In this document: positions 55,769 to 64,000 of the stretch, piece by piece
Numbering within the stretch: the first letter of the stretch is position 1
How the letters are laid out: each line of letters opens with the position of its first letter
Source of the DNA: Rahnella rivi
GTDB lineage: Bacteria > Pseudomonadota > Gammaproteobacteria > Enterobacterales > Enterobacteriaceae
Direction of reading: 5' to 3'
Assembly: GCF_019049655.1 (NCBI RefSeq)
Contig: NZ_JAFMOX010000045.1
Span: 24,035-88,034, forward strand
Length of the DNA: 64,000 bases
Notes under the pieces: generated by a model
The model's database searches: none
Told to the model about the DNA's origin: nothing
What the model saw: the letters and a program-made list of their open reading frames with translations, nothing else
Program-made: the position numbers and the translations under genes

Positions 55769-57346
55769 ATGTTGAATAAGCTGAGCGTAAAGGCCGGTCT
55801 GATCGGCCTGTTAGTGTTTATGACCCTGATTTTACTGTTGGTGAGCGTACTGGGCGCCAATGCCATCAGGCAAAGTGCGACCTCGCTGCAAAAGATTAAT
55901 CAGCTGCAGGGCGAGGAGTTGGGCTCGCTGGCTGACAGCTACAGTTACTCCCTGCGCACCCGTGTTGCCAGCGGTGTGGCTGTCCGTCAGCTGGAAATCG
56001 GCATGATGGATGACGCGAAAGCAACGTCCGACCGCATTGCCGGTTACATCAAACAGGCAGATGCGGATCTGGGAAAATTCGTCAGCATAGTGGATGACAC
56101 TCAGCACGGCAGGGATTTATCCGCGGCGGTGCAAAAAACCTACGAAGCTTACAAAACCAATGGTCTGGTCCCCATTCTTCAGGCGTTGCAGTCGCAAAGC
56201 GCCGACAGTTATTACGATGTGCTGGAGAATAAAATCACGCCCTACAGCAATGCTTACGACAAAGCGCTCGCGGATTTCCGTGCGTATGCGGTGGATAACA
56301 CCCGTCAACGCATTGAGCAGGCGCGGGCAGAGGCGCGTATCCAGCTGACCGTCATCGTCGCGGCTTTTGTGGTGGCGCTGACGATTGCTGTCCTGGCGTG
56401 GTTTGCATTGCAGAAACTCATTATGCGTCCGCTGACGTTTTCCATCGCGCAGCTGGAATTCATTGCGCAAGGCGATCTGACACACGATATCGACGACTCT
56501 CACAACAACGAAATGGGACGCCTGCTGAAAGCCATGAAGCAAATGCAGGATTCTCTGGTGTTATCGGTTGGCCGCGTCCGCGATGCGGGTAACCAGATTG
56601 ACGTGGGCTCGCGCGAACTGGCGGCCGGTAATGTGCATCTGGCGCAGCGCACCGAAGAGTCTGCGGCCTCTCTGGAAGAAACTGCCGCCAGCATGGAGCA
56701 GCTGACCTCGACTGTGCGGATGAACGCCGCAAACTCTGAACAGGCGAACCAGCTGGCGCACAGCGTTTCATCGATTGCGGACAAAGGCAGCCAGGTTGTT
56801 AATCAGGTGATGGAGAAAATGCAGGGCATCACCGACAGCTCCAAACGTATCGGCGATATCATTACTGTCATCGACGGCATCGCTTTCCAGACCAATATTC
56901 TGGCGCTGAATGCCGCCGTTGAAGCTGCACGTGCCGGTGAGCAGGGGCGCGGATTTGCCGTCGTGGCGGGGGAAGTGCGCAGCCTGGCACAGCGCAGTGC
57001 GCAATCAGCCAAAGAAATCAAAGAGCTGATTGGTGATTCAGAAAGCCGGGTGGCGGAAGGATCCAGCATGGTGAAATCTGCGGCGGCGACGATGCTGGAA
57101 ATTTCCAGCGAAGTGACGCGCGTGACCAGCCTGATGCGGGAAATCTCGATTGCCACCAGCGAGCAAACGCACGGCATCGAGCAGGTGAATGTCGCGATCA
57201 CCCAGATGGATCAGGTGGCACAGCAAAACGCCGCGTTAGTTGAACAGGCGACGGCGGCGACGCGTTCTCTGGAAGAGCAGGCTCAGCTGCTGGCGGCGAG
57301 CATGGCCGTGTTCAAACTGAATCAGTCTGAGCAGTACCGATCGTAA
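55769..57346 (+). CDS. Methyl-accepting chemotaxis protein, Tar/Tsr-like
   Basis: This 525-residue chemoreceptor has TM1 (about 10-30), a four-helix-bundle periplasmic domain (TarH type, about 35-190), TM2 (about 191-213), HAMP and a signalling domain with [28 protein letters not shown]. Methylation-helix Gln/Glu pairs are visible. Unlike Tsr and Tar, it has no C-terminal N-W-E-T-F. Ligand cannot be read from the sequence. It lies between ppa and fbp and is not seen there in E. coli. Confidence 0.93.
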   Translation: MLNKLSVKAGLIGLLVFMTLILLLVSVLGANAIRQSATSLQKINQLQGEELGSLADSYSYSLRTRVASGVAVRQLEIGMMDDAKATSDRIAGYIKQADADLGKFVSIVDDTQHGRDLSAAVQKTYEAYKTNGLVPILQALQSQSADSYYDVLENKITPYSNAYDKALADFRAYAVDNTRQRIEQARAEARIQLTVIVAAFVVALTIAVLAWFALQKLIMRPLTFSIAQLEFIAQGDLTHDIDDSHNNEMGRLLKAMKQMQDSLVLSVGRVRDAGNQIDVGSRELAAGNVHLAQRTEESAASLEETAASMEQLTSTVRMNAANSEQANQLAHSVSSIADKGSQVVNQVMEKMQGITDSSKRIGDIITVIDGIAFQTNILALNAAVEAARAGEQGRGFAVVAGEVRSLAQRSAQSAKEIKELIGDSESRVAEGSSMVKSAAATMLEISSEVTRVTSLMREISIATSEQTHGIEQVNVAITQMDQVAQQNAALVEQATAATRSLEEQAQLLAASMAVFKLNQSEQYRS

Positions 57347-57366
57347 AACCGCATTTTGCAGGAAAT

Positions 57367-57397
57367 AAAAAAGGTGGCTTAAAAAGCCACCTTTTTA
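57367..57397. terminator. Terminator after the second chemoreceptor
   Basis: Stem AAAAAGGTGGCTT/AAGCCACCTTTTT (57368-57380 with 57384-57396) and an AAA loop; symmetrical enough to also act on the convergent fbp. Confidence 0.9.
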
Positions 57398-57476
57398 CGT
57401 TCAGAACAACGGTAAGGCTAAGTTACAGAGGTATCACGTTCATTCTTTGATGTTTTATTGTCGTGCCGCGCAGGGC

Positions 57477-58481
57477 TTATTCATCAGGGAATTGAGCGAT
57501 AAAGCGTTCTGCATCTTCCACCATTGAGCAGTTACCGACGAAGAACGGCGCGCGTTCATGCAGTTTCTGCGGAATGATATCGAGAATGCGGTTTTTACCG
57601 TCGCTGGCTTTGCCACCGGCCTGTTCAGCCAGGAACGCCATCGGGTTGCATTCGTACAGCAAACGCAATTTTCCGTTGGGATGGGTCGCCGTACTTGGGT
57701 AAATGTAAATGCCACCTTTGAGCAGGTTACGGTGGAAATCTGCCACCAGAGAACCGATGTAACGTGAGGTGTAAGGGCGCAGCGTAGCTTCGTCCTGCTC
57801 CTGACAATATTTGATGTATTTTTTTACGCCGAGCGGGAATTTGATGTAGTTGCCTTCATTGATCGAATACATGCTGCCGGTTGCCGGGTAGCGTACTTTT
57901 TCATGGGAGAGGCAGAATACACCGAGTGAAGGATCGTAAGTGAAGGCATGAACGCCAACGCCGGTGGTGTATACCAGCATGGTGGACGAACCGTAAACCA
58001 CGTAGCCCGCAGCGACCTGACGGTTGCCCGGTTGCAGGAAGTCAGCTTCGGTCACCGACTGGCCCAGTGGCGTGGTACGACGGTAGATGGAGAAGATGGT
58101 GCCGACCGAGACGTTAACGTCGATGTTTGAAGAGCCATCGAGCGGATCCATCAAAATGACGTATTTTGCATTCTCAGCGCGTTCGCCCTCGAAAATAACA
58201 ATTTCGTCTTCTTCTTCCGACGCGATACCGGCAATTTCGCCGCGCGCTTTCATGGCTGCTTTTAACTTCTCATTCGCATACAGATCGAGCTTCATCTGTA
58301 CTTCGCCCTGAACATTTTCTGCGCCGCTGGTACCGAGAATATCAACCAGACCCGCTTTGTTGATGTCACGGTGAATGATTTTAGCGCCGAGTTTTATTGC
58401 TGAGAGCAAGGCGGTAAGTTCACCGGTTGCATGAGGAAAGTCTTGCTGTTTTTCAACAATAAATTCGCCTAACGTTTTCAT
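57477..58481 (-). CDS. fbp: Fructose-1,6-bisphosphatase class 1
   Basis: Fbp dephosphorylates fructose 1,6-bisphosphate in gluconeogenesis. The 334 residues have the metal-binding [10 protein letters not shown] and E-E-E-D motifs and the segment [21 protein letters not shown] lies near the start. It is divergent from mpl. Confidence 0.97.
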   Translation of the reverse strand: MKTLGEFIVEKQQDFPHATGELTALLSAIKLGAKIIHRDINKAGLVDILGTSGAENVQGEVQMKLDLYANEKLKAAMKARGEIAGIASEEEDEIVIFEGERAENAKYVILMDPLDGSSNIDVNVSVGTIFSIYRRTTPLGQSVTEADFLQPGNRQVAAGYVVYGSSTMLVYTTGVGVHAFTYDPSLGVFCLSHEKVRYPATGSMYSINEGNYIKFPLGVKKYIKYCQEQDEATLRPYTSRYIGSLVADFHRNLLKGGIYIYPSTATHPNGKLRLLYECNPMAFLAEQAGGKASDGKNRILDIIPQKLHERAPFFVGNCSMVEDAERFIAQFPDE

Positions 58482-58648
58482 AACACGTTCCCTGAATCTA
58501 GGATGGATAACGGTTCGTTAATAAAACCTTTACAAGAGCGTGGGCAGTTTAGCCCAAATATATGGATGAATCATAGGCAAATCCATTTCTTCTGAAGGAT
58601 TCTGAGCGGTAGAATGGCGGCTGACTTAAAGGCATTAATGGAAAACAT

Positions 58649-60034
58649 ATGCGCATTCATATTCTTGGGATTTGCGGCACGTTTATGGGCGGGCTGGCGA
58701 TGCTGGCTCGTGCTCAGGGGCATCAGGTTACAGGTTCGGACGATAACGTTTATCCACCGATGAGTACGCTGCTGGAAAATCAGGGTATTGAGCTGATTAC
58801 GGGGTACGATCCTGCACAATTAGACCCTCAGCCGGATCTGGTGATCATTGGCAATGCGATGACGCGCGGAAACCCGTGCGTTGAAGCCGTGCTGGAACAG
58901 GGGATCCCTTACGTGTCTGGCCCGCAATGGCTGCACGACCACGTTCTGCCTGAGCGTTGGGTGATTGCCGTTGCCGGTACACATGGCAAAACCACCACGG
59001 CGGGTATGGTGACGTGGATCCTCGAAGCCTGTGGTTATGAGCCGGGTTACGTCATTGGTGGCGTGCCGGGTAACTTTGAGGTGTCTGCACGTCTGGGCAA
59101 CAGCCCGTTTATGGTGCTGGAAGCTGATGAGTACGATTGTGCTTTCTTTGATAAGCGCTCGAAATTCGTTCACTACAGCCCACGCACGCTGGTGCTGAAC
59201 AACCTTGAATTCGATCACGCCGATATCTTCGACGATCTTAAAGCCATCCAGAAACAGTTCCATCATCTGGTGCGTCTGGTGCCGGGCAAAGGGAAAATCA
59301 TCCTGCCCGAGCACGATACTCCGCTTAAGCAAGTGATGGCGATGGGGTGCTGGAGTGAACAGGAGTTTGTGGGTGAAACGGATGCCTGTTCGTGGGATGC
59401 GAAAAAACTGACGCCGGATGCCAGCTCTTTCAATGTCTACCTGAAAGGCGAAATCGTCGGGCAGGTGGACTGGAATCTGGTCGGTGAACACAACATGCAT
59501 AACGGGCTGATGGCGATTGCCGCCGCGCGTCATGTCGGTGTGAAGCCGGAAGACGCCTGTAAAGCCCTGGGCGAATTTATCAACGCGCGTCGTCGTCTCG
59601 AACTGCGCGGCGTTGAAAATGGCGTCAGCGTCTATGACGACTTCGCGCATCACCCAACGGCGATTCTGGCAACGCTCTCCGCATTGCGCAGTAAAGTGGG
59701 TGGCACGGCGCGTATTCTGGCAGTGCTTGAACCGCGCTCAAACACCATGAAAATGGGCATGAGCAAAAACGAACTGGCGCCGTCGCTGGGGCGTGCAGAC
59801 GAAGTTTTCCTGCTGCAGCCGCAGCATATTCCGTGGCAGGTAGCAGAAGTGGCTGAACACTGTATACAGCCTGCGCACTGGAGTGCAGATGTGGATTCGC
59901 TGGTGGATATGGTGATCAAGGCCTCGCTGCCGGGCGATCATATTCTCGTCATGAGTAACGGCGGTTTTGGTGGCATCCACGGAAAACTGCTGGAGGCACT
60001 GGCCGCGAAAGCGAGCCTGATACAGCAGCCATAA
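58649..60034 (+). CDS. mpl: UDP-N-acetylmuramate--L-alanyl-gamma-D-glutamyl-meso-diaminopimelate ligase
   Basis: Mpl recycles murein tripeptide by joining it to UDP-MurNAc. The 461-residue Mur-ligase-family enzyme has a Rossmann start I-H-I-L-G-I-C-G-T-F-M-G-G, the P-loop A-G-T-H-G-K-T-T-T and the central D-D-F-A-H-H-P-T-A. A terminator follows at 60054. Confidence 0.97.
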   Translation: MRIHILGICGTFMGGLAMLARAQGHQVTGSDDNVYPPMSTLLENQGIELITGYDPAQLDPQPDLVIIGNAMTRGNPCVEAVLEQGIPYVSGPQWLHDHVLPERWVIAVAGTHGKTTTAGMVTWILEACGYEPGYVIGGVPGNFEVSARLGNSPFMVLEADEYDCAFFDKRSKFVHYSPRTLVLNNLEFDHADIFDDLKAIQKQFHHLVRLVPGKGKIILPEHDTPLKQVMAMGCWSEQEFVGETDACSWDAKKLTPDASSFNVYLKGEIVGQVDWNLVGEHNMHNGLMAIAAARHVGVKPEDACKALGEFINARRRLELRGVENGVSVYDDFAHHPTAILATLSALRSKVGGTARILAVLEPRSNTMKMGMSKNELAPSLGRADEVFLLQPQHIPWQVAEVAEHCIQPAHWSADVDSLVDMVIKASLPGDHILVMSNGGFGGIHGKLLEALAAKASLIQQP

Positions 60035-60053
60035 TGTCTTCCTCAACGGCCTC

Positions 60054-60081
60054 AAAGCACAGCATCCGCTGTGCTTTTTTT
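60054..60081 (+). terminator. Intrinsic terminator of mpl
   Basis: Stem AAAGCACAGC/GCTGTGCTTT (60054-60063 with 60068-60077), ATCC loop, followed by more T. Confidence 0.92.
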
Positions 60082-60115
60082 GTCTTTAATTCCGGGCAAT
60101 GGCTTATCAACAGAC

Positions 60116-60290
60116 AAAAAAAAGCTCCCAAAAAAAGCGTGGGAGCCAAAGGGTGTCGTCGGACAGGACGACGAGGGTATCGTTAGCAAGAGAGCACGGC
60201 AGTGGCAGTGTCAGCTCTCTCCCAGCCTCAACAGCATCGTTTTATTGAGACGATCTGTGGCTGTTGAAACCCGGTAACGCTAATTCATAT
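60116..60290 (-). ncRNA. Candidate small RNA or 3'-UTR RNA with four stem-loops
   Basis: On the minus strand, downstream of the first yhcN-like gene, four hairpins follow each other. SL1 is GCTGTTG with inner ACGAT/ATCGT (60229-60266). SL2 is a 7-bp AGAGAGC stem (60189-60195 with 60214-60220) with an 18-nt loop containing CACTGCCACTGCC. SL3 is GTCGTC/GACGAC (60155-60172). SL4 is a 7-bp GCTCCCA stem followed by T8 (60116-60146), a textbook Hfq-type terminator. No coding sequence fits. The promoter is not clear, so this may be a 3'-UTR-derived RNA of the yhcN-like gene. I do not recognise it as a known family. Confidence 0.5.
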
Positions 60291-60336
60291 AAATACTCAA
60301 GCAGTGGCTTTATTTCTGGGTAACGTACAGAAGATC

Positions 60337-60600
60337 TTACTGATAGATTTCTGCTGTCGCGTGATAAGCACCTTCATTATGGGCTTCGATCACACGATAA
60401 GATTTAGCGCCTTTGGCATCAGCTTTGTCAGACAGCTCCTGGCGAATATCGGTTGGTGCACCATTCACTCCGCTCACGCTGATCACGCCCATAGGTTGCA
60501 GATTTTCTGCTTGCTGATTCGTGATCAGTTGCGCGGCAGACGCACCGAAAGACACAGCAGACAACAGACTAAGAGCGGCGATAGTAGTGATGATTTTCAT
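60337..60600 (-). CDS. YhcN-like DUF1471 periplasmic stress protein, copy 1
   Basis: The 87 residues have a signal peptide (M-K-I-I-T-T-I-A-A-L-S-L-L-S-A-V-S-F-G-A-S-A, cut near residue 22) and a DUF1471 domain with G-V-I-S-V-S-G-V-N-G-A-P-T-D and the end Y-H-A-T-A-E-I-Y-Q. YhcN-family proteins respond to peroxide and acid stress. It is similar to the next gene upstream, a tandem duplication. A structured, terminator-ended region follows. Confidence 0.85.
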   Translation of the reverse strand: MKIITTIAALSLLSAVSFGASAAQLITNQQAENLQPMGVISVSGVNGAPTDIRQELSDKADAKGAKSYRVIEAHNEGAYHATAEIYQ

Positions 60601-60747
60601 GATAATTTCCTGATTTCACTGACGTTGATGCAATTTGAGAGAGCAACGTCGATTCAAATGTAGATTTATCAGGGCTGTTAACTGCAGTTCAGGGCGCTTA
60701 AAGCGTGCGGGAACGTAAAACGGGCAGTGATAAATCTGTTTATTCAC

Positions 60748-60768
60748 GGGCCTGATTTATTCAGGCCC
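60748..60768 (-). other. Hairpin between the two yhcN-like genes
   Basis: GGGCCTGA/TCAGGCCC with a 5-nt loop lies 22 bp after the copy-2 stop. No T-run follows on the minus strand, so it is a weak terminator or a processing hairpin. Confidence 0.45.
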
Positions 60769-60790
60769 CTTCGCGATGGCTACCGGAAAG

Positions 60791-61054
60791 TTACTGGTAG
60801 ATTTCTGCGGTTGCGTGGTAGTTACCTTCCTGACGCACTTCAATAACGCGGAAAGCTTTAGCGCCTTTTGCATCAGCTTTGTCAGACAGTGCCTGGCGGA
60901 TATCAGAAGGTGCACCGGCAACGCCGCTGACGCTGATCATCCCTTTCGCCTGCAGATTGGCAGCTTGTTCCTGACTAACAGGTTGTGCTGCAAATGCACC
61001 AAATGACAGAGCAGAGAGAATGCTTAATGTTGCGATTGTAGTTTTAACGTTCAT
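60791..61054 (-). CDS. YhcN-like DUF1471 periplasmic stress protein, copy 2
   Basis: The 87 residues have a signal peptide M-N-V-K-T-T-I-A-T-L-S-I-L-S-A-L-S-F-G-A-F-A and a DUF1471 domain with G-M-I-S-V-S-G-V-A-G-A-P-S-D-I-R-Q. It shares the D-K-A-D-A-K-G-A-K and Y-H-A-T-A-E-I-Y-Q stretches with copy 1. It is close to E. coli YhcN, which is also next to argR. The separation of 190 bp from copy 1 contains possible promoter sequence for copy 1. Confidence 0.87.
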   Translation of the reverse strand: MNVKTTIATLSILSALSFGAFAAQPVSQEQAANLQAKGMISVSGVAGAPSDIRQALSDKADAKGAKAFRVIEVRQEGNYHATAEIYQ

Positions 61055-61536
61055 GATTTGACCTCGTCGATTTTATTATGTGTTCCAACAACTGGTGTCT
61101 CACACCACGGAAATGAGTATACATCTAGTCACTCAAAATATTAATAGTTTGCTAATAGTTATTTGAGTGGTTATGTGTGTCCTATTGGTGTTTTTAATAA
61201 CGGAAAGTAATAAAAAACGTCTATAAATTGTTCAATTGGTGTTGATTTTTAGTAAAATCAATAGATTGAATGAATTTGATTATCTGTGCTTATTTTTGGT
61301 GTGAATCACATCATTGAAATATTTATGTGACGGAAATGAGCCTGTTGTGACCGGCGTTAACAGAAGAGGGCATGCGCCTTGTACCCGTTAATGGTAGAAA
61401 ACCGGTATTTTTGTGCGGCATTTGAAATGTGAGCAATATAAAGGAAGGGTAAAGAGGCTGGCCTGAGGTCAGAAATTCTGTTCTTCTGACCCCCTGCACA
61501 GAAAGGGCGCTTACACCCTTGTACTATTGAGGCGGC
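61055..61536. other. Intergenic region yhcN-like gene to argR
   Basis: This 482-bp AT-rich region holds no coding sequence that I can support. There is a GGTCAGAA/TTCTGACC hairpin (61467-61474 with 61484-61491) and a weak AAGGG/CCCTT terminator-like fold near the end of argR (about 61503-61520). The promoter of the yhcN-like copy 2 must lie near its right-hand start, between about 61055 and 61150. Confidence 0.4.
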
Positions 61537-62097
<561 letters not shown>

Positions 62098-62400
62098 TCA
62101 CCGTTCTGCAAGGAATGTGACGGGTGTCGCGTTAGTGGGTTTTTCATGAATATGCCGAAATTGTGAATTTTGAGTAAGCCTTCCGCAGGAAGTTGGACTC
62201 AACCGATTTCGATTCAGCTCACACAATGAACCAAATTTAACCATTTATTAACCTGACGTCTTTTGCGGTGCTACTTTTAAGGGGTGGCTTTCCGATAAAA
62301 GTCATAAAAGACCGGATAAGGGCGCTTAGGTGTATTTTTTTACTTTCTAAACGACCAACCTCAGATTCTCTGCAGGTGAGCGATTGTTTTTAACAGCGTA

Positions 62401-62444
62401 AGTGATTAAGGTCACAACCAAAATAATTCCACGACACTTATAAG
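62401..62444 (+). promoter_or_regulatory. Candidate mdh promoter with class II CRP site
   Basis: AGTGA-TTAAGG-TCACA (62401-62416) matches the CRP consensus at 9 of 10 core bases. A -10-like TATAAG lies at 62439-62444. With a start near 62451, the CRP centre is about 42 bp upstream, the class II position. CRP control of mdh is known in E. coli. Confidence 0.55.
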
Positions 62445-62468
62445 TTAATGATAAAAAAGGAGTATAGG

Positions 62469-63407
62469 ATGAAAGTTGCAGTTCTCGGTGCTGCGGGCGG
62501 TATCGGTCAGGCCCTCGCGCTTCTGCTAAAGACCCAGCTACCTTCCGGTTCCGAACTCTCATTATATGATATCGCTCCGGTGACGCCGGGCGTTGCTGTC
62601 GATCTCAGTCATATCCCTACCGCTGTGAAAATCAAAGGCTTCTGTGGCGAAGACGCCACACCTGCTTTGGAAGGCGCAGATATTGTGCTGATTTCAGCGG
62701 GTGTGGCGCGAAAACCAGGGATGGATCGCTCAGATCTGTTTAATGTTAACGCGGGTATCGTTCGTAATCTTATTCAGCAAGTGGCGAAAACCTGTCCGAA
62801 AGCCTGCATTGGCATCATCACCAACCCGGTCAACACGACGGTTGCTATTGCGGCAGAAGTGCTGAAAAAAGCCGGCGTCTATGACAAAAACAAACTTTTT
62901 GGCATCACAACGCTGGATGCGATCCGTTCTAATACTTTCGTTGCGGAGTTAAAAGGTAAACAACCGGAAGACATTGAAGTGCCGGTGATCGGTGGACATT
63001 CTGGTGTCACCATTCTGCCGCTGCTCTCTCAGGTACCTGGTGTGACGTTCAGCGAAAGTGAAATCACTTCACTCACCAAGCGCATTCAAAACGCAGGTAC
63101 TGAAGTGGTAGAAGCAAAAGCGGGTGGTGGATCAGCAACGCTGTCGATGGGGCAGGCGGCTGCGCGTTTCGGACTTTCATTACTGCGAGCTATGCAGGGT
63201 GAAAGTAACGTTGTGGAATGTGCGTATGTCGAAGGCAATGGCGAGTATGCTCGCTTTTTCGCACAGCCTGTTTTGCTTGGCAAAAATGGGATCACCGAAT
63301 TGCTGGACATCGGTAAACTGAGCGCATTTGAACAGCAGTCACTGGAATCGATGCTGGAGATCCTGCATAAGGATATCGAACTCGGCGAACAGTTTATTAA
63401 TCACTGA
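62469..63407 (+). CDS. mdh: Malate dehydrogenase
   Basis: Mdh interconverts malate and oxaloacetate with NAD in the TCA cycle. The 312 residues (start [14 protein letters not shown]) equal the E. coli length. The active-site His is in I-G-G-H-S-G-V-T, and substrate-binding Arg residues are in [17 protein letters not shown] lies upstream. An in-frame start seven codons earlier overlaps this Shine-Dalgarno sequence and is rejected. Confidence 0.98.
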   Translation: MKVAVLGAAGGIGQALALLLKTQLPSGSELSLYDIAPVTPGVAVDLSHIPTAVKIKGFCGEDATPALEGADIVLISAGVARKPGMDRSDLFNVNAGIVRNLIQQVAKTCPKACIGIITNPVNTTVAIAAEVLKKAGVYDKNKLFGITTLDAIRSNTFVAELKGKQPEDIEVPVIGGHSGVTILPLLSQVPGVTFSESEITSLTKRIQNAGTEVVEAKAGGGSATLSMGQAAARFGLSLLRAMQGESNVVECAYVEGNGEYARFFAQPVLLGKNGITELLDIGKLSAFEQQSLESMLEILHKDIELGEQFINH

Positions 63408-63425
63408 TTGCGTCTCTTTATAGAT

Positions 63426-63454
63426 AACCGCCGGCTTATCCCGGCGGTTTTTTT
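63426..63454 (+). terminator. Intrinsic terminator of mdh
   Basis: Stem AACCGCCGG/CCGGCGGTT (63426-63434 with 63441-63449), 6-nt loop and T7. Confidence 0.92.
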
Positions 63455-63473
63455 CTTTTATCTCCCCTCGGAT

Positions 63474-63746
63474 CTACTCTTGCGCAGCATTGGGTGTGCG
63501 GCAACGGCGTTCAATGATCTGAAAAGTCCTGGCGTCGAAATAGCGGCTTGGCCAGATAATTGAAGGATGTAGCCCCAGCGCATTCGCGATGAGCAATTCG
63601 CCCTTTGGCCATGGCCGTGTCAGAGCGTTTGATAAGGTGGAAGAGCTCAAACCTGCAGAGCGCGATACTGCTGCCAGGGTGGTTCCTTTCTTTCTGAGTG
63701 CAGCAATAATATCGGCCTGATGCCAGTCTTCGTTCCTTGTATTCAT
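63474..63746 (-). CDS. Ner/Nlp-family DNA-binding regulator (SfsB-like)
   Basis: The 90 residues form a small helix-turn-helix protein with the Nlp/SfsB pattern D-W-H-x-A-D-I-I-A-A-L-R-K-K-G-T, S-S-S-T-L-S-N-A-L-x-R-P-W-P-K-G and I-I-W-P-S-R-Y. E. coli SfsB is a maltose-related regulator near murA, so this position next to mdh is different. Targets are unknown. The gene is convergent with mdh. Confidence 0.85.
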   Translation of the reverse strand: MNTRNEDWHQADIIAALRKKGTTLAAVSRSAGLSSSTLSNALTRPWPKGELLIANALGLHPSIIWPSRYFDARTFQIIERRCRTPNAAQE

Positions 63747-63809
63747 GATGGCTTCCTTATTTGTTTAATTTTATTCCGCGGGCATATTTATCGCACTTAT
63801 ACATTTAAC

Positions 63810-63861
63810 GAGGGTTTGATTTATTTACGATCATTTAAATCTATGTTTCTTAAAAACCCTC
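63810..63861. repeat. Nested inverted repeat upstream of the Nlp-type regulator
   Basis: GAGGGTTT (63810-63817) pairs with AAACCCTC (63854-63861), and inside it GATTTA (63818-63823) pairs with TAAATC (63836-63841). The region 63747-64000 is very AT-rich and codes for nothing I can support. The repeat may be an operator or a leader structure. Confidence 0.4.
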
Positions 63862-64000
63862 ATTGCTTTCATTTAGAAAAATACATTCTTATTGTGATTT
63901 AAACAAACAAGTAAATTCATGTTGCTTTTTGTGATTTATGTCTATTTTCATGATGTATCACGTGCAAAGTTGAAATTGATTAAAGTGAATGCGTTATCGG

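Noticed and set aside
61280..61330. Operator-like TGTGAATCACA near the yhcN-like gene
   Set aside because: The two half-sites are too close for CRP, and the site is far from either start.

Overview
The window reads as chromosomal DNA of an enterobacterium (Enterobacterales). Nearly every protein is close in length and sequence to an Escherichia coli K-12 protein, and the gene order largely follows the E. coli 94-96 minute region, from blc/frd to fbp/mpl. It is joined at the right to argR-mdh, which lies elsewhere in E. coli. The tandem DUF1471 genes, an AmiB with two LysM domains, and an argR-mdh block next to mpl suggest a Serratia/Rahnella/Yersinia-type relative. The genus is an inference from memory, not a database match. 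No rRNA, CRISPR array, insertion sequence, prophage or integron was seen.

Left part (1-8 kb): a truncated blc lipoprotein gene; the fumarate reductase operon frdABCD on the minus strand with an FNR-type promoter candidate; divergent epmA. A two-gene purine cassette follows (NCS2 permease and 8-oxoguanine-deaminase-like amidohydrolase), at the place where E. coli carries yjeM/N/O. Next (8-16 kb) come mscM and psd (minus), rsgA (minus) and orn, then three identical tRNA-Gly(GCC) genes and a datA-like DnaA-box region in front of queG.

The centre (16-32.9 kb) is the nnr-tsaE-amiB-mutL-miaA-hfq-hflX-hflK-hflC superoperon (NAD(P)HX repair, t6A synthesis, wall cleavage, mismatch repair, tRNA i6A, RNA chaperone, ribosome-splitting GTPase, FtsH modulators). 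It is followed by yjeT, purA with a PurR box, and the nsrR-rnr-rlmB operon. Then (33-46 kb): aidB, bsmA, a chemoreceptor, yjfP, the ribosomal operon rpsF-priB-rpsR-rplI, oapA/ytfB, fklB, ytfE with an NsrR operator, cpdB, cysQ, ytfJ and ytfK.

Right part (46-64 kb): paeA/ytfL, msrA, tamA-tamB, ytfP, ppa, a second chemoreceptor behind a sigma-28-type promoter, fbp, mpl, two tandem yhcN-like genes, argR with its two ARG boxes, mdh with a class II CRP-type site, and a small Ner/Nlp-type regulator. The regulatory sites fit the genes: NsrR is encoded here and has an operator at ytfE, ArgR has boxes at its own gene, and both chemoreceptors carry flagellar-sigma-like promoters.

The most novel-looking item is a stretch on the minus strand at about 60116-60290. 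It has four consecutive stem-loops ending in a strong intrinsic terminator and contains no gene; it may be an undescribed small RNA or a 3'-UTR-derived RNA. Other items worth a look are the datA-like locus, the 24-bp perfect palindrome in front of rlmB, the long hairpin between hfq and hflX, and the nested inverted repeat upstream of the terminal regulator. I did not find a defence, secretion or biosynthetic island; most of the window is conserved core genome.
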